Positions 28,399 through 38,519 of a stretch of 64,000 nucleotides of DNA are shown piece by piece. The DNA is from Alphaproteobacteria bacterium (lineage in GTDB: Bacteria > Pseudomonadota > Alphaproteobacteria > Micavibrionales > Micavibrionaceae), in the NCBI GenBank assembly GCA_020442475.1, contig JAGRKA010000006.1, forward strand, positions 1 to 64,000, written 5' to 3'. A program made the translations under genes and the position numbers. The notes under the pieces are model-generated. The model was given only the letters and a program-made list of their open reading frames with translations. It searched no databases and was not told the origin of the DNA. Positions within the stretch are counted from its first letter, which is position 1, and each line of letters opens with the position of its first letter.

Positions 28399-31300
28399 TT
28401 ATTCAAACAATATCCGGCGCAAAATACCGGGTGCAAGAACGGCCAAAGGGTTCACAGATATATCCGGATCTTTCGCATCGCCCTTCACCTTGTAAGTCGC
28501 AGCAAAAACCCCGCCGGAACCACCCGTGAGTATCTCTCCGACAAGCGGGATAGAGCCAATCACTGCGTTTAGGCCTGAAAGCGGTATCAGCGTTCCAGAA
28601 ACATTGAGCGTCCCGGCGGCGTTATCGAACGTCCCGTCAAACGTTAAACCCAGCGCATTACCGGACGTACGCCCGTCTTTCAGAACAAGGAGACTGCCCT
28701 GCCTGCGGTACATCCAGTCAAACTGTGCTTCCAGTTTTGCAAAAGTAATCCCCTCATCGCCCAGCAGGTCGATCAAACCGGGCAAGGACATGGCCCCCAG
28801 CAAGCGCGCAAGGCCGGGAGCCTTCACAACTTTAAAATCCCGGATTTCAGCAACGCCGCGTAAATTCCGGTCGAAAATACCGCGAATCGGCTCGCCATAA
28901 ATGACAAGCCGCCCGCCGATGATATTGTCATACACACCAAACGCCTTGAGCGTCGCGCCTGCATCGTCGGCCTCCAGCCGGAAGACTCGCTTACCTGAAC
29001 TGTCAGACTTGTAGCGGAGATAAACATCGCCCTTCCCGGCAATAGCGTCCATTTCAAGCTGGTTGAATTTCCCTTCCCGGTCAATATCAGCATAGATTTT
29101 GGCGTACTGTACGTTTTCCTCATCATCCGTACGCATCCTGTCTACCGCCACGGATAGCAGGAGCGGAGGCTCGTTATAAGGCTCACTCTTATCTTCACCC
29201 TCATCGCTGAGGAAAGGTCGCAAATCAAGAAAAGGCCCTTCCAGAACTGCCTTTACGCGCCCCGAGTTTTCAAACTCCAGATCCAGCCCGGCAACCGTCT
29301 CGCCAAGAACAAAACGGCTGACATCAACCTGTGATAAAACAGTCCGTTCGCCTTGCTCCCTAAAGCTTAAAACAGAAGGCTCCAACTTGAAATCAGGGGC
29401 ACTACCCTGAAGCCCAGTGATTTTCTGCAAAATCCCGTTTTTCAGATGAGCTGTCAAAGTTGTAGATGCCTTTAAACCCGGCTTTTTCTCATAGTCGAAC
29501 GGCTTGATAAATAAGCGCGTAGGCGTAAGGTCAACGCTGACATTCGCCTGCGCTTTTCCTGCGCCAAGCTGCGTATATACAAGACTCACCCCAGCCGAAC
29601 CATCCAGAAAATCGCTCAGATCCATACCCAGCTTCATCCGTAAATCAGCATCTGCCGCCAGAGAAGCCTTGATCCGGCTGGTGTAAGGCTGCCCCTTACT
29701 ACTCAGAAACTCCTGATATTCAAGGGTAAGAGGCCGCCCCTCAAGTGCGCCGGAGCCTTTTAACGTGAAATCATTCCCCTGCACGGACAGAGCAAACGGC
29801 CCACCGGTGACATCCATCGTCTGAACAACAGCAGGAAAACGTACATCTTCAAGTATTCCATCAATTGCTATCTTAACATCCTCGACTTTGAGATCCTTCA
29901 CCGTCGGAAAGCCGATATTCACGTTCAGAGCCGTACGCCCCTCAACCTTTTTGACGTCCATATCCGGTTGAACGTTGATCGGCTCGGCAGCAATATAGTC
30001 GAGCGCCGCTTTAAGAGGCCCCTCAAGCTGGACTTTTAAATCCGCGACACCGGCTCCGGCCTCAATAATATTGTTAAAGGCAAGATCCGCCCCCGTTACT
30101 TTCAAGCCGCTCAGCTCCGCGCCCGTAATGTTGATCTTGAGTTGTTCCTCATCCAGAGAAAACACACCTTTCCCGGAAGCATTTTTAACCGGCGCGAGCG
30201 GCGGACGGTAGTTCACATTCATCCCCTCAAAGGAAAAACCGGCCAGCACTTTATCAACGTCAAAAGACCATTCGCCCGTCTGCCCGTCTTTTTCAGCCCT
30301 GAAATCCCCTTGCGCGTACACATCATGGAAGACCCCGTCAGACAGCCTGTGGACAATCCATTCCTGCGCATTGTCCCCCTCAAGGACGGCAGGCCAGAGC
30401 GGTCCAATCTGCGCCTGCTTCATGGCCTGTATCTCGATGCGAACCGGCCCTGTAATTTTTTCCGTGTCCTCTTCCTGACGAAGCTCTGCCGTCGCTTCCA
30501 TCTGTACGCCTTTAAGTGTAGCACGCACCTCTTCGACGCGCAGGCGCTTTTCCAACCCGTCATAAAGCGCGCGAGCATGAAAATCCGTATACGGCACCGA
30601 TGCAGCAGACAGCTCCGGAGAACTTATGCTCCCAGATGCGGAACTCAGCTCGAAGGCGGCATCTTTGAGGCTCAAATCGGAACCGACAGAAACCTGCATA
30701 TTCCCATCAAAAATAAGATCGTGCACACCCAGCATCTTGAGTTCAGGTATTTTTTCAGCCAGCAGCCGTGTATCAAATCCGTGCATTTTCGCCCGTATAT
30801 CGGCATTATGCGTATCCCAATCAAACAGGATACGGCTTTCCAAAACCGGATTTGGAGCGTTTTCAGGTCTACCGGCAGCCTGCGGCAGCTCTATACGGGT
30901 TGATGCCGAAAATCCTTCCCGGAGAGACTCAAGCAAGAAATCGGCACGCGGCAAGGACCATGATACGCCAAGCGCCAGATCTTCAACGAGTACTTTAGCC
31001 TCATCAATTTCAAAGGCTTCAAGTCCCGCAAGCGGCGACGTACTCGCACTCTCCCGGCCAGGACGGGCGACATAGGATAAAACACGTTCGATTAAATCCG
31101 TCTGGTCCGCCTCCTGCCCCGCAAATGCGGCGGAGGCTTCGCCTGCGCCGGAACCAAGACCGATATCAAAACTATTATCTGCGCGGCGAATAACCTTCAG
31201 AGACGGCTTCCGAATAATCAAGGCCTCAGGTAAAACCCTCCCTGCAAACAAGCCCGTTTTGGAAAGCGCCAACGCAGCCTCATCAACGGATACGATCAAC

Positions 31301-31689
31301 TCGTTGTCCGCATTGTAGACCCGTCCGCCATAAAGGCGTAAAAGGAGTGGCCCCCTTATATCCGGCCAGTGCAAGACTGCCCTGTCCATGACCGTGTAGA
31401 TGCCGCGCTGTTCATCCCGCAAGGCTTCTTGTACGTAGTCCGCAGCGAAACCGATATCGACTGGACCGCGGGAAAGCCGCCAGACTAAAAAACCCGAGCC
31501 ACCGGCCAGCAAAAGAATTAAAACGGCCAGAAGCTCAAATAGAACGATACTCAGACGGCGAAGAAAAACCTTACCGTGACGTTGAGATGGCACTGCCGGT
31601 TTTTGCTTGGATTTCCGAACCGCTTGAGCCTTATCCAGCTTTGTCTTTTTGTCTGTTCCGGTCTGTTCCGAATTTTGGTCCTGTGCCAT
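28399..31689 (-). CDS. Large AsmA-like / DUF3971 protein (YhdP-TamB-like)
   Basis: A 1096-residue protein: a basic cytoplasmic N-terminus of about 45 residues, one membrane segment near 47-70 (LFELLAVLILLLAGGSGFLVW), then a very long beta-rich periplasmic region. The N-terminal periplasmic part resembles DUF3971 and the C-terminus (LGAMSLPGLIDLLGDEG, GTLIPLSGLNAVIGSIPLVG) the AsmA-like C-terminal domain found in YhdP. Such proteins form hydrophobic grooves that carry phospholipids to the outer membrane. It follows rodA after about 100 bp and may belong to the same cell-envelope block. Confidence 0.87.
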   Translation of the reverse strand: MAQDQNSEQTGTDKKTKLDKAQAVRKSKQKPAVPSQRHGKVFLRRLSIVLFELLAVLILLLAGGSGFLVWRLSRGPVDIGFAADYVQEALRDEQRGIYTVMDRAVLHWPDIRGPLLLRLYGGRVYNADNELIVSVDEAALALSKTGLFAGRVLPEALIIRKPSLKVIRRADNSFDIGLGSGAGEASAAFAGQEADQTDLIERVLSYVARPGRESASTSPLAGLEAFEIDEAKVLVEDLALGVSWSLPRADFLLESLREGFSASTRIELPQAAGRPENAPNPVLESRILFDWDTHNADIRAKMHGFDTRLLAEKIPELKMLGVHDLIFDGNMQVSVGSDLSLKDAAFELSSASGSISSPELSAASVPYTDFHARALYDGLEKRLRVEEVRATLKGVQMEATAELRQEEDTEKITGPVRIEIQAMKQAQIGPLWPAVLEGDNAQEWIVHRLSDGVFHDVYAQGDFRAEKDGQTGEWSFDVDKVLAGFSFEGMNVNYRPPLAPVKNASGKGVFSLDEEQLKINITGAELSGLKVTGADLAFNNIIEAGAGVADLKVQLEGPLKAALDYIAAEPINVQPDMDVKKVEGRTALNVNIGFPTVKDLKVEDVKIAIDGILEDVRFPAVVQTMDVTGGPFALSVQGNDFTLKGSGALEGRPLTLEYQEFLSSKGQPYTSRIKASLAADADLRMKLGMDLSDFLDGSAGVSLVYTQLGAGKAQANVSVDLTPTRLFIKPFDYEKKPGLKASTTLTAHLKNGILQKITGLQGSAPDFKLEPSVLSFREQGERTVLSQVDVSRFVLGETVAGLDLEFENSGRVKAVLEGPFLDLRPFLSDEGEDKSEPYNEPPLLLSVAVDRMRTDDEENVQYAKIYADIDREGKFNQLEMDAIAGKGDVYLRYKSDSSGKRVFRLEADDAGATLKAFGVYDNIIGGRLVIYGEPIRGIFDRNLRGVAEIRDFKVVKAPGLARLLGAMSLPGLIDLLGDEGITFAKLEAQFDWMYRRQGSLLVLKDGRTSGNALGLTFDGTFDNAAGTLNVSGTLIPLSGLNAVIGSIPLVGEILTGGSGGVFAATYKVKGDAKDPDISVNPLAVLAPGILRRILFE

Positions 31690-31788
31690 GAGTATCCGTT
31701 ATATGGGTATGGGCGCCTACGGAAAGGTGGCACCTTCATCTCTATATAATAGTTGTACGATCTTCATGGCCCGCAGGCGAGAGGATTT

Positions 31789-32919
31789 TCAAATTCGTGT
31801 GACCTTGCTATCCCGGTATATATGGCAGGACATGATCAGCCCGAACCCGATCAAGGCCGTCAGCATAGACGTACCTCCATAGGAAATCAGCGGCAAGGGC
31901 GCACCAACCACGGGGATCAACCCCATGACCATCGCAATATTGATAAACACGTACAGCGAAAAATTAACAGTGAGGCCCAGCGCAAGATAACGGCAAAAAT
32001 TCTGCCTTGCCCGCAGAGCAATCGAAAGACCGTAAAGAAAAATCAAGCCAAACAGAGCCAACAGAAAGCACCCTCCGAACAAACCCCATTCTTCGGCCCA
32101 GAGTGTAAAAATAAAATCAGTCTGTTTTTCAGGCAAAAAATTCAGACGGCTTTGCGTTCCTTGCAAAAATCCTTTTCCCTCGATACCTCCGGACCCCAAG
32201 GCGATCTTGGACTGCGTGATGTGATACCCGGCCCCAAGAGGATCGGACTCCGGATTGAGAAACGTCAAAACGCGCTGTTTCTGGTAGTCATGCATAAAAT
32301 GCCATGCGACCGGAACGGACAAGACAGCCAGCGTTCCCGCACTGATAAAAATCCACAGCGGTGCGCCAGCCATAAAGAGAACAGCAGCGCCAGCCATAAT
32401 AATCATAAGGGATGTTCCAAGGTCGGGCTGCAAAAGAACCAACGCAACCGGCGCCAATACAATAAGGGCGGGAACAACTAAAAAGCGTAGCCGCCTCATA
32501 TCTTCGAGAGAGGCCGTATGGAAGTAATGCGCCAGCGCCATAACAACGGCTATTTTCATCGTCTCCGAAGGCTGGAGCTGTATAAAGCCCAGATTGATCC
32601 AGCGCTGTGCGCCCATCCCGATATGCCCCATAAACTCGACGGCAACGAGTAAAAGAAGCCCCAGAAAATAGATTGGCCAAGAGAGCTTGTACCACCAGCG
32701 TATATCAATTAAGGCCAGTATAAACATCCCGACCAGCCCGACGGCAAAGCGCATCATCTGCCGGGACGCCCATGGTGTAAAGCTGCCGCCTGCGGCTGAA
32801 TAAAGTGCGGTAAAGCCGACCGCTGAAACACACAGAATCAGGAAGACAAGCCCCCAATTCAATTGCTGTATCTTTTGTAGAAAATTTTGTTCGGACTGTA
32901 TTGTCAGCGGACTTCCCAT
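31789..32919 (-). CDS. rodA: Rod-shape SEDS glycosyltransferase RodA
   Basis: A 376-residue polytopic membrane protein of the SEDS family that polymerises peptidoglycan glycan strands during elongation, in partnership with PBP2. Family segments are visible: GAQRWINLGFIQLQPSE near residue 101, LQPDLGTSLMII near 162 and the C-terminal GAPLPLISYGGTSML. It starts 18 bp after the mrdA stop, forming the mreD-mrdA-rodA group. Assignment to RodA rather than FtsW rests on the mrdA neighbour and on the short length. Confidence 0.95.
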   Translation of the reverse strand: MGSPLTIQSEQNFLQKIQQLNWGLVFLILCVSAVGFTALYSAAGGSFTPWASRQMMRFAVGLVGMFILALIDIRWWYKLSWPIYFLGLLLLVAVEFMGHIGMGAQRWINLGFIQLQPSETMKIAVVMALAHYFHTASLEDMRRLRFLVVPALIVLAPVALVLLQPDLGTSLMIIMAGAAVLFMAGAPLWIFISAGTLAVLSVPVAWHFMHDYQKQRVLTFLNPESDPLGAGYHITQSKIALGSGGIEGKGFLQGTQSRLNFLPEKQTDFIFTLWAEEWGLFGGCFLLALFGLIFLYGLSIALRARQNFCRYLALGLTVNFSLYVFINIAMVMGLIPVVGAPLPLISYGGTSMLTALIGFGLIMSCHIYRDSKVTRI

Positions 32920-32937
32920 GCTTCAAATCCTCTCGCG

Positions 32938-34833
32938 TTATTCGGCTGCTGAGGCAGCCAAAATTTTGGCTGCAGGGTTTCGCTTTTGTGTCTCCAACAA
33001 CAAATCATGCGCAACGGGCGCTGCACTAATGGATCCGCCGACGCCATGCTCTACAACAACAGCCGTGACATAACGAGGCTCTTTTAGAGGAGCATACCCT
33101 ACAAAAAGTCCATGATGGCGGCTTTTCCAGACAAGTTCCTCGTTTTTGATCCCGGCCATGCGCTGCGCCATCGTAATTTTCCGTACCTGCGCGGTTCCGG
33201 TCTTACCGCCCATCGCCATAGCAGGGTCCTCTATCCGAGAAGAATAGGCCGTTCCCTTCCTGTCGTTAACGACCCTGTCCATACCCTCTTTGACCAGTGC
33301 CAAGTGCCCTTTATGCATTTCAATCTTAGGCCAGTTTTCACGCTCTCTTTCCTGCTCACCAACCAGACCCGCGATCCAAGGCTTCACGGCATATCCCCCG
33401 TTCACCATCCGCGCGGTCATCACCGCAAGCTGTAGGGGTGTTGCAAGAAGCTGCCCCTGCCCGATACTATTAACAATCGTATCACCGGGCCGCCAGACCT
33501 CTCCCAAATGTCCCATTTTCCAGTTTTTGTCCGGGACAAGGCCCGGTTGCTCTTCACTCAATTCAAAACCAAACCGCTCTCCAAGCCCTAGCTCTCTGGC
33601 CATAGCGGCAATATTTTCAATACCGATCTCCGTTGAAAGCTCATAAAAATACGTATCACAGGATTCCATTAAGGCTTCAATCACGTTCATATAGCCGTGG
33701 CCTACAGCTTTCCAGCAATGAAAGCGGTCGTCACCATACTGGTAATGCCCCGAACAATATACCCGGCGATCCCGGGTAATTTTTCCTGCCTTCAGCCCCG
33801 CCAGCGCTGTAATCATCTTGAATGTTGAGGCTGGAGGATACTGCCCCGCTAAAGCTTTGTTTGTCAAAGGGTGGCCTGGATCGGCCAGCAATTCCTCCCA
33901 CATCGGGATGGACAAATTATGCGTAAAAACATTCGGATCAAAAGCCGGATAGGAGGCTAGCGCGTAGACCGCCCCCGTCTGCGCGTCCAGAACAACCGCC
34001 GATGCACTGCGCCGCTCTGCCAATTTTTCTTGCGTAAAGCGCTGCAGCTCCCCGTCAAGGGTCAACATAACTCTCTTCCCGGGTTTAGGTGCCGTACGCT
34101 TCAGTTCCCGGACTTCTCGTCCAACTACGTTCACCTCAACCTCGGACGCTCCGGCCTCACCGCGCATTTCACGGTCATACCGTTTTTCGATTCCTGTCTT
34201 ACCAATTTTAAAGCCGGGTAATGACAGTACCGGGTCTTCTCCCAGCTCTTCCTTACTGACCGCTCCCACATAACCGATTACATGGGCGGTTGCCACCCCG
34301 AACGGATAGCTCCTGATTTGGCCCGTATCGGTAAACAGGCCCGGTAAATCAGGCAAACGAACCTCTATCCGTGCGACCTCTTCCCATGTCAGCCCGTCCT
34401 TCACCTCTATCGGGGCAAATTTAGCTGTCTTTTTGGCACGGGCCAAAACATCCTCTATCCGTTCCTCATCAAGGTCTATAACCTTTTGCAAAGCCCGTAA
34501 GGAAATTTGTAAATCACCAGCCTGCTCCGGTATGACGAGAACCCTGAAACTTCTATTATTGACCGCTAAAGGTACACCGAAACGGTCCACAATTTCTCCG
34601 CGGACCGGCGCCAGCATTTTGACACTGATCCTGTTTTTATCCGACAATCTTTTATAACGCTGACCTTGTGCAACCTGAAGCCAGGCCAGCCGCCCGCCCA
34701 GAACTGCCAGTGCCGACATCTGCAAAGCCCCGATAAAAAGAGCTCTGCGCGAAAAAACCTTTGTATTGTCCGCCTCTTTCCTTACCCGCCGCTTTTCACG
34801 CGCTCTCATCCTCTTTCTGGTTGATTTAATCAT
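32938..34833 (-). CDS. mrdA: Penicillin-binding protein 2 (elongation transpeptidase)
   Basis: A class B PBP that cross-links peptidoglycan in the Rod complex. The membrane anchor lies near residues 30-48, after a very basic N-terminus (KSTRKRMRAREKRRVRKE). The dimerisation region includes RGEIVDRFGVPLAVN near 79. The active-site motif STFK has Ser336, the second motif is in SCDTYFYELS near 387, and KTGT begins at Lys544. The length of 631 is normal. It starts 3 bp after the mreD stop. Confidence 0.96.
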   Translation of the reverse strand: MIKSTRKRMRAREKRRVRKEADNTKVFSRRALFIGALQMSALAVLGGRLAWLQVAQGQRYKRLSDKNRISVKMLAPVRGEIVDRFGVPLAVNNRSFRVLVIPEQAGDLQISLRALQKVIDLDEERIEDVLARAKKTAKFAPIEVKDGLTWEEVARIEVRLPDLPGLFTDTGQIRSYPFGVATAHVIGYVGAVSKEELGEDPVLSLPGFKIGKTGIEKRYDREMRGEAGASEVEVNVVGREVRELKRTAPKPGKRVMLTLDGELQRFTQEKLAERRSASAVVLDAQTGAVYALASYPAFDPNVFTHNLSIPMWEELLADPGHPLTNKALAGQYPPASTFKMITALAGLKAGKITRDRRVYCSGHYQYGDDRFHCWKAVGHGYMNVIEALMESCDTYFYELSTEIGIENIAAMARELGLGERFGFELSEEQPGLVPDKNWKMGHLGEVWRPGDTIVNSIGQGQLLATPLQLAVMTARMVNGGYAVKPWIAGLVGEQERERENWPKIEMHKGHLALVKEGMDRVVNDRKGTAYSSRIEDPAMAMGGKTGTAQVRKITMAQRMAGIKNEELVWKSRHHGLFVGYAPLKEPRYVTAVVVEHGVGGSISAAPVAHDLLLETQKRNPAAKILAASAAE

Positions 34834-34836
34834 CGG

Positions 34837-35379
34837 CTAGTCCTTCCTGCCGAAAGCCCTGTCCTGCGCAGGCAGAGCTTTGTGGGTCAGACTCAGGAGT
34901 ATGCAAACAGCAGGAAAAAGGGCGAAGCCAAGGAAAACGGAAGGAAGAAAGCCCGCTATAGGCGGCCATGAAAGAGCCGTCAAACCGAATACACCCCACT
35001 GTACGATCTCGGCCAGCAGGTTAAGAACGGAAAAACCAAGCCAGATCACGATAAAGGGCTGTCCTGTCAAAAAGCGCCTCTGATCGGAGACAAACCAGCG
35101 TAACGCTATGAGTAAAGCCGCATTCAATCCTACGGGTAGGCCGCTTAAAAAATCCATAGCCAATCCGGCAAGAAAAACAAGCGCAGGCGGCAACAGGGAC
35201 GGTCTGTAAATCGACCAATAATACAAAGTCATGAGTATAAAAGGCGCCTTGATCGTCCCGCTCATCGGGTAGGGCAAAGCAACGATGTTCAGGGCGAATA
35301 AAACAGCCATTAGGGCATAAGGGACGGCCAGCCTGCCGCCCGCCGTAATTTTTTCTCCCAGATATGTCTGCGAATCCAT
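34837..35379 (-). CDS. mreD: Rod shape-determining protein MreD
   Basis: A 180-residue inner-membrane protein with five to six hydrophobic segments. The segments APFILMTLYYWSIYRP near residue 48 and AMDFLSGLPVGLNAALLIAL near 80 are typical of MreD, which scaffolds the elongation complex. The ATG at 35379 has AAAGGGGCAGGG upstream; the ORF is open to 35406. Unusually no mreB or mreC lies upstream: rnr ends 49 bp before it. Confidence 0.92.
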   Translation of the reverse strand: MDSQTYLGEKITAGGRLAVPYALMAVLFALNIVALPYPMSGTIKAPFILMTLYYWSIYRPSLLPPALVFLAGLAMDFLSGLPVGLNAALLIALRWFVSDQRRFLTGQPFIVIWLGFSVLNLLAEIVQWGVFGLTALSWPPIAGFLPSVFLGFALFPAVCILLSLTHKALPAQDRAFGRKD

Positions 35380-35427
35380 TGGCCCTGCCCCTTTGAAACC
35401 GGGCAAATCATATAAAATCCTCAGCGC

Positions 35428-37725
35428 TTATGAAAGTTTTCTCTTTCCCTTGCGCGGAACTCCTCCATAGCGGGTTTTCTTCCCGCCCTTACCGCTGCGC
35501 CCCGATGCCTGCCCACGCTGAGACCCACGCCGTCCAGAGAAGCCAGACTTCAAGGGCATACCCGGAATATCCGCCCCGTCTTCATGGCCGGCCAGTTCAA
35601 AAACCGTCGAACCTGTTAGCCTGTTCGCCTCCAAAAGCCGTACGTTTACATCCGCCCCCAGCCTGTAAACCCGACCGGAAGAACGGCCAACCAAGGCGTG
35701 CGCTTCCTCGTTGTGAATATAAAAATCCCGTGGCAAGGAGCGTACAGGGACAAGCCCGTCAGCACCGCTCTCGTCAAGCGTGACAAACAGCCCAAAGCGC
35801 GTAACGCCACTGATCCGGCCAGGAAACTCGGCTCCGATGCGCTCGCTCAGGAAAGAAGCCGTAAAGCGGTCAATTGCATTGCGTTCAGCCTCCATAGACG
35901 TACGCTCACATCCGGAAATCCGTTCGCAAATTTCTTCCAGTGCGGCTATTTCATCAGGCACCAGCCCGCCCTCCCCAAGGCCGAACGCGGCGATCAACGC
36001 CCTATGGACCAGTAAATCGGCATAACGGCGGATCGGAGAGGTAAAATGCGCATAGCTTTCGAGCGCCAACCCAAAATGCCCCTGATTTTTGGGGCTATAG
36101 CGCGCCTGCGACTGGGTTCGCAGAATAACCGTGCTGACCAGATGCGAAAAAGGCAGCTTCGCGGCCTTATGCAAAAGCCCGTTAATCTGGGCGGGCTTAA
36201 GCGTATGCCCTTTGGGTAACGACAGTGAAAAACTCTCCAGAAACGTACGGGCGGAATCCAGCTTATCCGCGGAAGGCGGCTCATGTACGCGGTAGACACA
36301 CGGAAAACGTTTCGGATCTTTTTTCGATTCCAGAGCCTTGGCTGCCGCAACATTGGCGAGAATCATAAACTCCTCAATCAGCTTATGCGAATCCAGCCTT
36401 ACCCTTTGCTTAACACCGCTCATCTGTCCCTGATCGTCAATAAGGATTTGCCGCTCCGGCAAATCAAGATCAAGCGCGCCGCGCTTTTGGCGGGCCGCCT
36501 CTAAAATCCTGAAGGCAGCATATAAAGGCTCAACGATATCATAATATTGGCCTTTTTTAGCCAAATTAAAAACACCCTGTACCTCTTCGTAAGTCAGCCG
36601 TGCGCGGGAACGCATCAAGCCCCGCACGAATTGATAGCGGTGCAAATGGCCTTCCGCATCAATCCACATATGGACGGCAAGGCAAGCCCGGTCTTCGTCA
36701 GGACGCAGGGAACACAGATCATTAGACAGAGCCTCCGGGAGCATCGGCACCACGCGGTCCGGGAAATAGGTCGAATTCCCGCGAAGCTGCGCTTCCTTAT
36801 CCAGTGCGCTGCCCGGACGGACGTAAGAGGCGACGTCGGCAATCGCAACAATCAGATGGAAACCCTCGCCATCCTCAAGCCGTTCGGCAAACACCGCATC
36901 GTCGAAATCGCGCGCATCGGCCCCATCAATCGTGACAAGAGGGAAAACTCGTAAATCCTCCCGCTTCTCAAGCGGCGGCACCTTCAAACCCTTGGTTTCA
37001 GCAAGCACCCGGTCTGGAAAATCTTTTCGCAAACCAGCCTCATGTAAACTAATCAGGCTGATCGCACCGGGATCGTCGCGGCGCCCCAGAATCTCAATAA
37101 TCCGTACCTTTTTATTACGAACGCCACGCGAATCGAGAATCTCACCCAGCGCCAGATCACCGTCTTTCGCCCCTTGCGAATCACTCTGTGCGATCTCAAA
37201 ATCATATTTCGCCTTCTTATCGGAAGGATGCAAAACCATCCCCCGCTCCCCGACACGGACGAGTCCCAGAACCTGCCCGCGGGCGCCCGCACGTCCGGAG
37301 ACCGGCAGCACCTTGATAATACGGGCTTCGTACGTACCGTCCGCTCCTCGCATGAGGCGCGCCAGCACCCGGTCACCAATCTCGAAAGAGGGGTGCCCTT
37401 TTTTACCCGGCATAATTTCGATGCGCGGCGGCTCGCCCTGCAGCGCATCATCCCAACCCAGCGGGCGTGCAAAAACATCGCCGTCAATATCAATATCGCT
37501 GATCAGCAAAACACCCACCGCCGGTAAGCCTTCCGGCACGGAATAAGCTCCACCGGGTTGCTTCGCCACAAGCCCGTCAGATTCAATCTGTTTAAGAATT
37601 TGCTTAAGCGCCACGCGCCCATCCCCGCCCTTTATCCCAAAAGCGCGGGCAATCTCGCGCTTTGTCACCGGTTTGGCGGCATCGCGAATAAAATCAAGAA
37701 TCTGCTGTTTTGACAATGAACCCAT
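35428..37725 (-). CDS. rnr: Ribonuclease R
   Basis: A processive 3'-5' exoribonuclease of the RNase II family that can unwind structured RNA. An N-terminal winged-helix domain (KQQILDFIRDAAKPVTKREIA in part) precedes cold-shock domains; the catalytic RNB motif TIDGADARDFDDAVF lies near residue 261. A C-terminal S1 domain (FPGRISGVTRFGLFVTLDE region) is followed by a basic Gly/Arg/Lys-rich tail that probably binds RNA. I chose the ATG at 37725 (MGSLSKQQ); an AGGG lies just before it. Length 765. Confidence 0.95.
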   Translation of the reverse strand: MGSLSKQQILDFIRDAAKPVTKREIARAFGIKGGDGRVALKQILKQIESDGLVAKQPGGAYSVPEGLPAVGVLLISDIDIDGDVFARPLGWDDALQGEPPRIEIMPGKKGHPSFEIGDRVLARLMRGADGTYEARIIKVLPVSGRAGARGQVLGLVRVGERGMVLHPSDKKAKYDFEIAQSDSQGAKDGDLALGEILDSRGVRNKKVRIIEILGRRDDPGAISLISLHEAGLRKDFPDRVLAETKGLKVPPLEKREDLRVFPLVTIDGADARDFDDAVFAERLEDGEGFHLIVAIADVASYVRPGSALDKEAQLRGNSTYFPDRVVPMLPEALSNDLCSLRPDEDRACLAVHMWIDAEGHLHRYQFVRGLMRSRARLTYEEVQGVFNLAKKGQYYDIVEPLYAAFRILEAARQKRGALDLDLPERQILIDDQGQMSGVKQRVRLDSHKLIEEFMILANVAAAKALESKKDPKRFPCVYRVHEPPSADKLDSARTFLESFSLSLPKGHTLKPAQINGLLHKAAKLPFSHLVSTVILRTQSQARYSPKNQGHFGLALESYAHFTSPIRRYADLLVHRALIAAFGLGEGGLVPDEIAALEEICERISGCERTSMEAERNAIDRFTASFLSERIGAEFPGRISGVTRFGLFVTLDESGADGLVPVRSLPRDFYIHNEEAHALVGRSSGRVYRLGADVNVRLLEANRLTGSTVFELAGHEDGADIPGMPLKSGFSGRRGSQRGQASGRSGKGGKKTRYGGVPRKGKRKLS

Positions 37726-37884
37726 CCCTCGTAGCTTTAACGCCTGCCCCGCCCGGAGTAAATCGAATTTTCCACAGAGTCTGCTCCCGCACACTACCCA
37801 TATAAAGGCTTTGTTAACCTTTCTTTACTATTATTAACGGCAAGGAATGCGGACAAACGCAGCAATAGCAGGGTGATTTCGGAT

Positions 37885-38229
37885 ATGAATCCCGATGAAA
37901 CAGACATAGAAAATGATGCAATGCCGACACGGGCGGATATGCTGGCAGCCATGACGTTGTGCAGCACGGATGCTATAAACAACGCATGGATTTATGGTCG
38001 TATGCCGCCGGACACCTGCTGTGGGATGCACCCCGCCGGATGCCGGGAAAACGGTACGGAAGGTGGTCTGTATCGTGAACTGATGACAGCTTTCACAAAA
38101 CATGGCCTTGACCAAACGTCCCCCATCAGCGATCCCAGAACACCTTTTGCGGAGGCTGCAAACCCGCATACGCCACAACAGACCCTTACTACCGATCTTA
38201 CTCTGACACCTGACCGGAGGCCCGGTTGA
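37885..38229 (+). CDS. Hypothetical protein, 114 aa
   Basis: I do not recognise this protein. It is acidic at the N-terminus (NPDETDIENDAM), has a Cys-rich middle (TPPDTCCGMHPAGC region, three Cys within ten residues) and a Thr/Pro-rich C-terminus (NPHTPQQTLTTDLTLTP). No signal peptide or membrane segment is seen. A GTG at 37873 could extend it by four residues. It is divergent from rnr and overlaps the next ORF by one base, so the two are probably one transcript. Its reality rests on that coupling and on the lack of a competing frame. Confidence 0.5.
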   Translation: MNPDETDIENDAMPTRADMLAAMTLCSTDAINNAWIYGRMPPDTCCGMHPAGCRENGTEGGLYRELMTAFTKHGLDQTSPISDPRTPFAEAANPHTPQQTLTTDLTLTPDRRPG

Positions 38230-38513
38230 TGCATATCGAGCTTGGCATATTGAATGACGGGGGTGTGATGCTGGTGAGCGACCGTCCTCTACCTTATATT
38301 GTGCGGCGCGTTGAATATTACCGAGAGCAGCGGCTCTTTATGCTGGTCTATAACAGCACTGATAATGACAGCGAGCTTATGCATTACGAGGTACCGGAAA
38401 CAATGACCTACCCGGTTGAAAAAAGCCCGAACGTTATCATCTATACGCTTTTTGAGAATGAAGAGCCTCTCGGCTATAAAGTTCCGCTGATCAAGGTCGG
38501 CGATTTGTATTAG
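38229..38513 (+). CDS. Hypothetical protein, 94 aa
   Basis: Unrecognised small protein. The first half (HIELGILNDGGVMLVSDRPL, then VRRVEYYREQRLFMLVY) reads like a small beta-rich cytoplasmic domain. The second half is acidic and ends in VPLIKVGDLY. The ATG at 38229 overlaps the stop of the preceding gene by one base, which suggests translational coupling. Its end is 6 bp from a convergent hypothetical gene. Confidence 0.6.
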   Translation: MHIELGILNDGGVMLVSDRPLPYIVRRVEYYREQRLFMLVYNSTDNDSELMHYEVPETMTYPVEKSPNVIIYTLFENEEPLGYKVPLIKVGDLY

Positions 38514-38519
38514 TCACCT

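Noticed and set aside
31753-32481. 242-residue open frame on the plus strand
   Set aside because: Antisense to rodA; composition is Gln/Asn/Lys-rich noise with no domain.
37725-37884. CtrA-type sites in the rnr/hypothetical gap
   Set aside because: TTAA sequences occur, but not with the seven-base spacing of the CtrA consensus.
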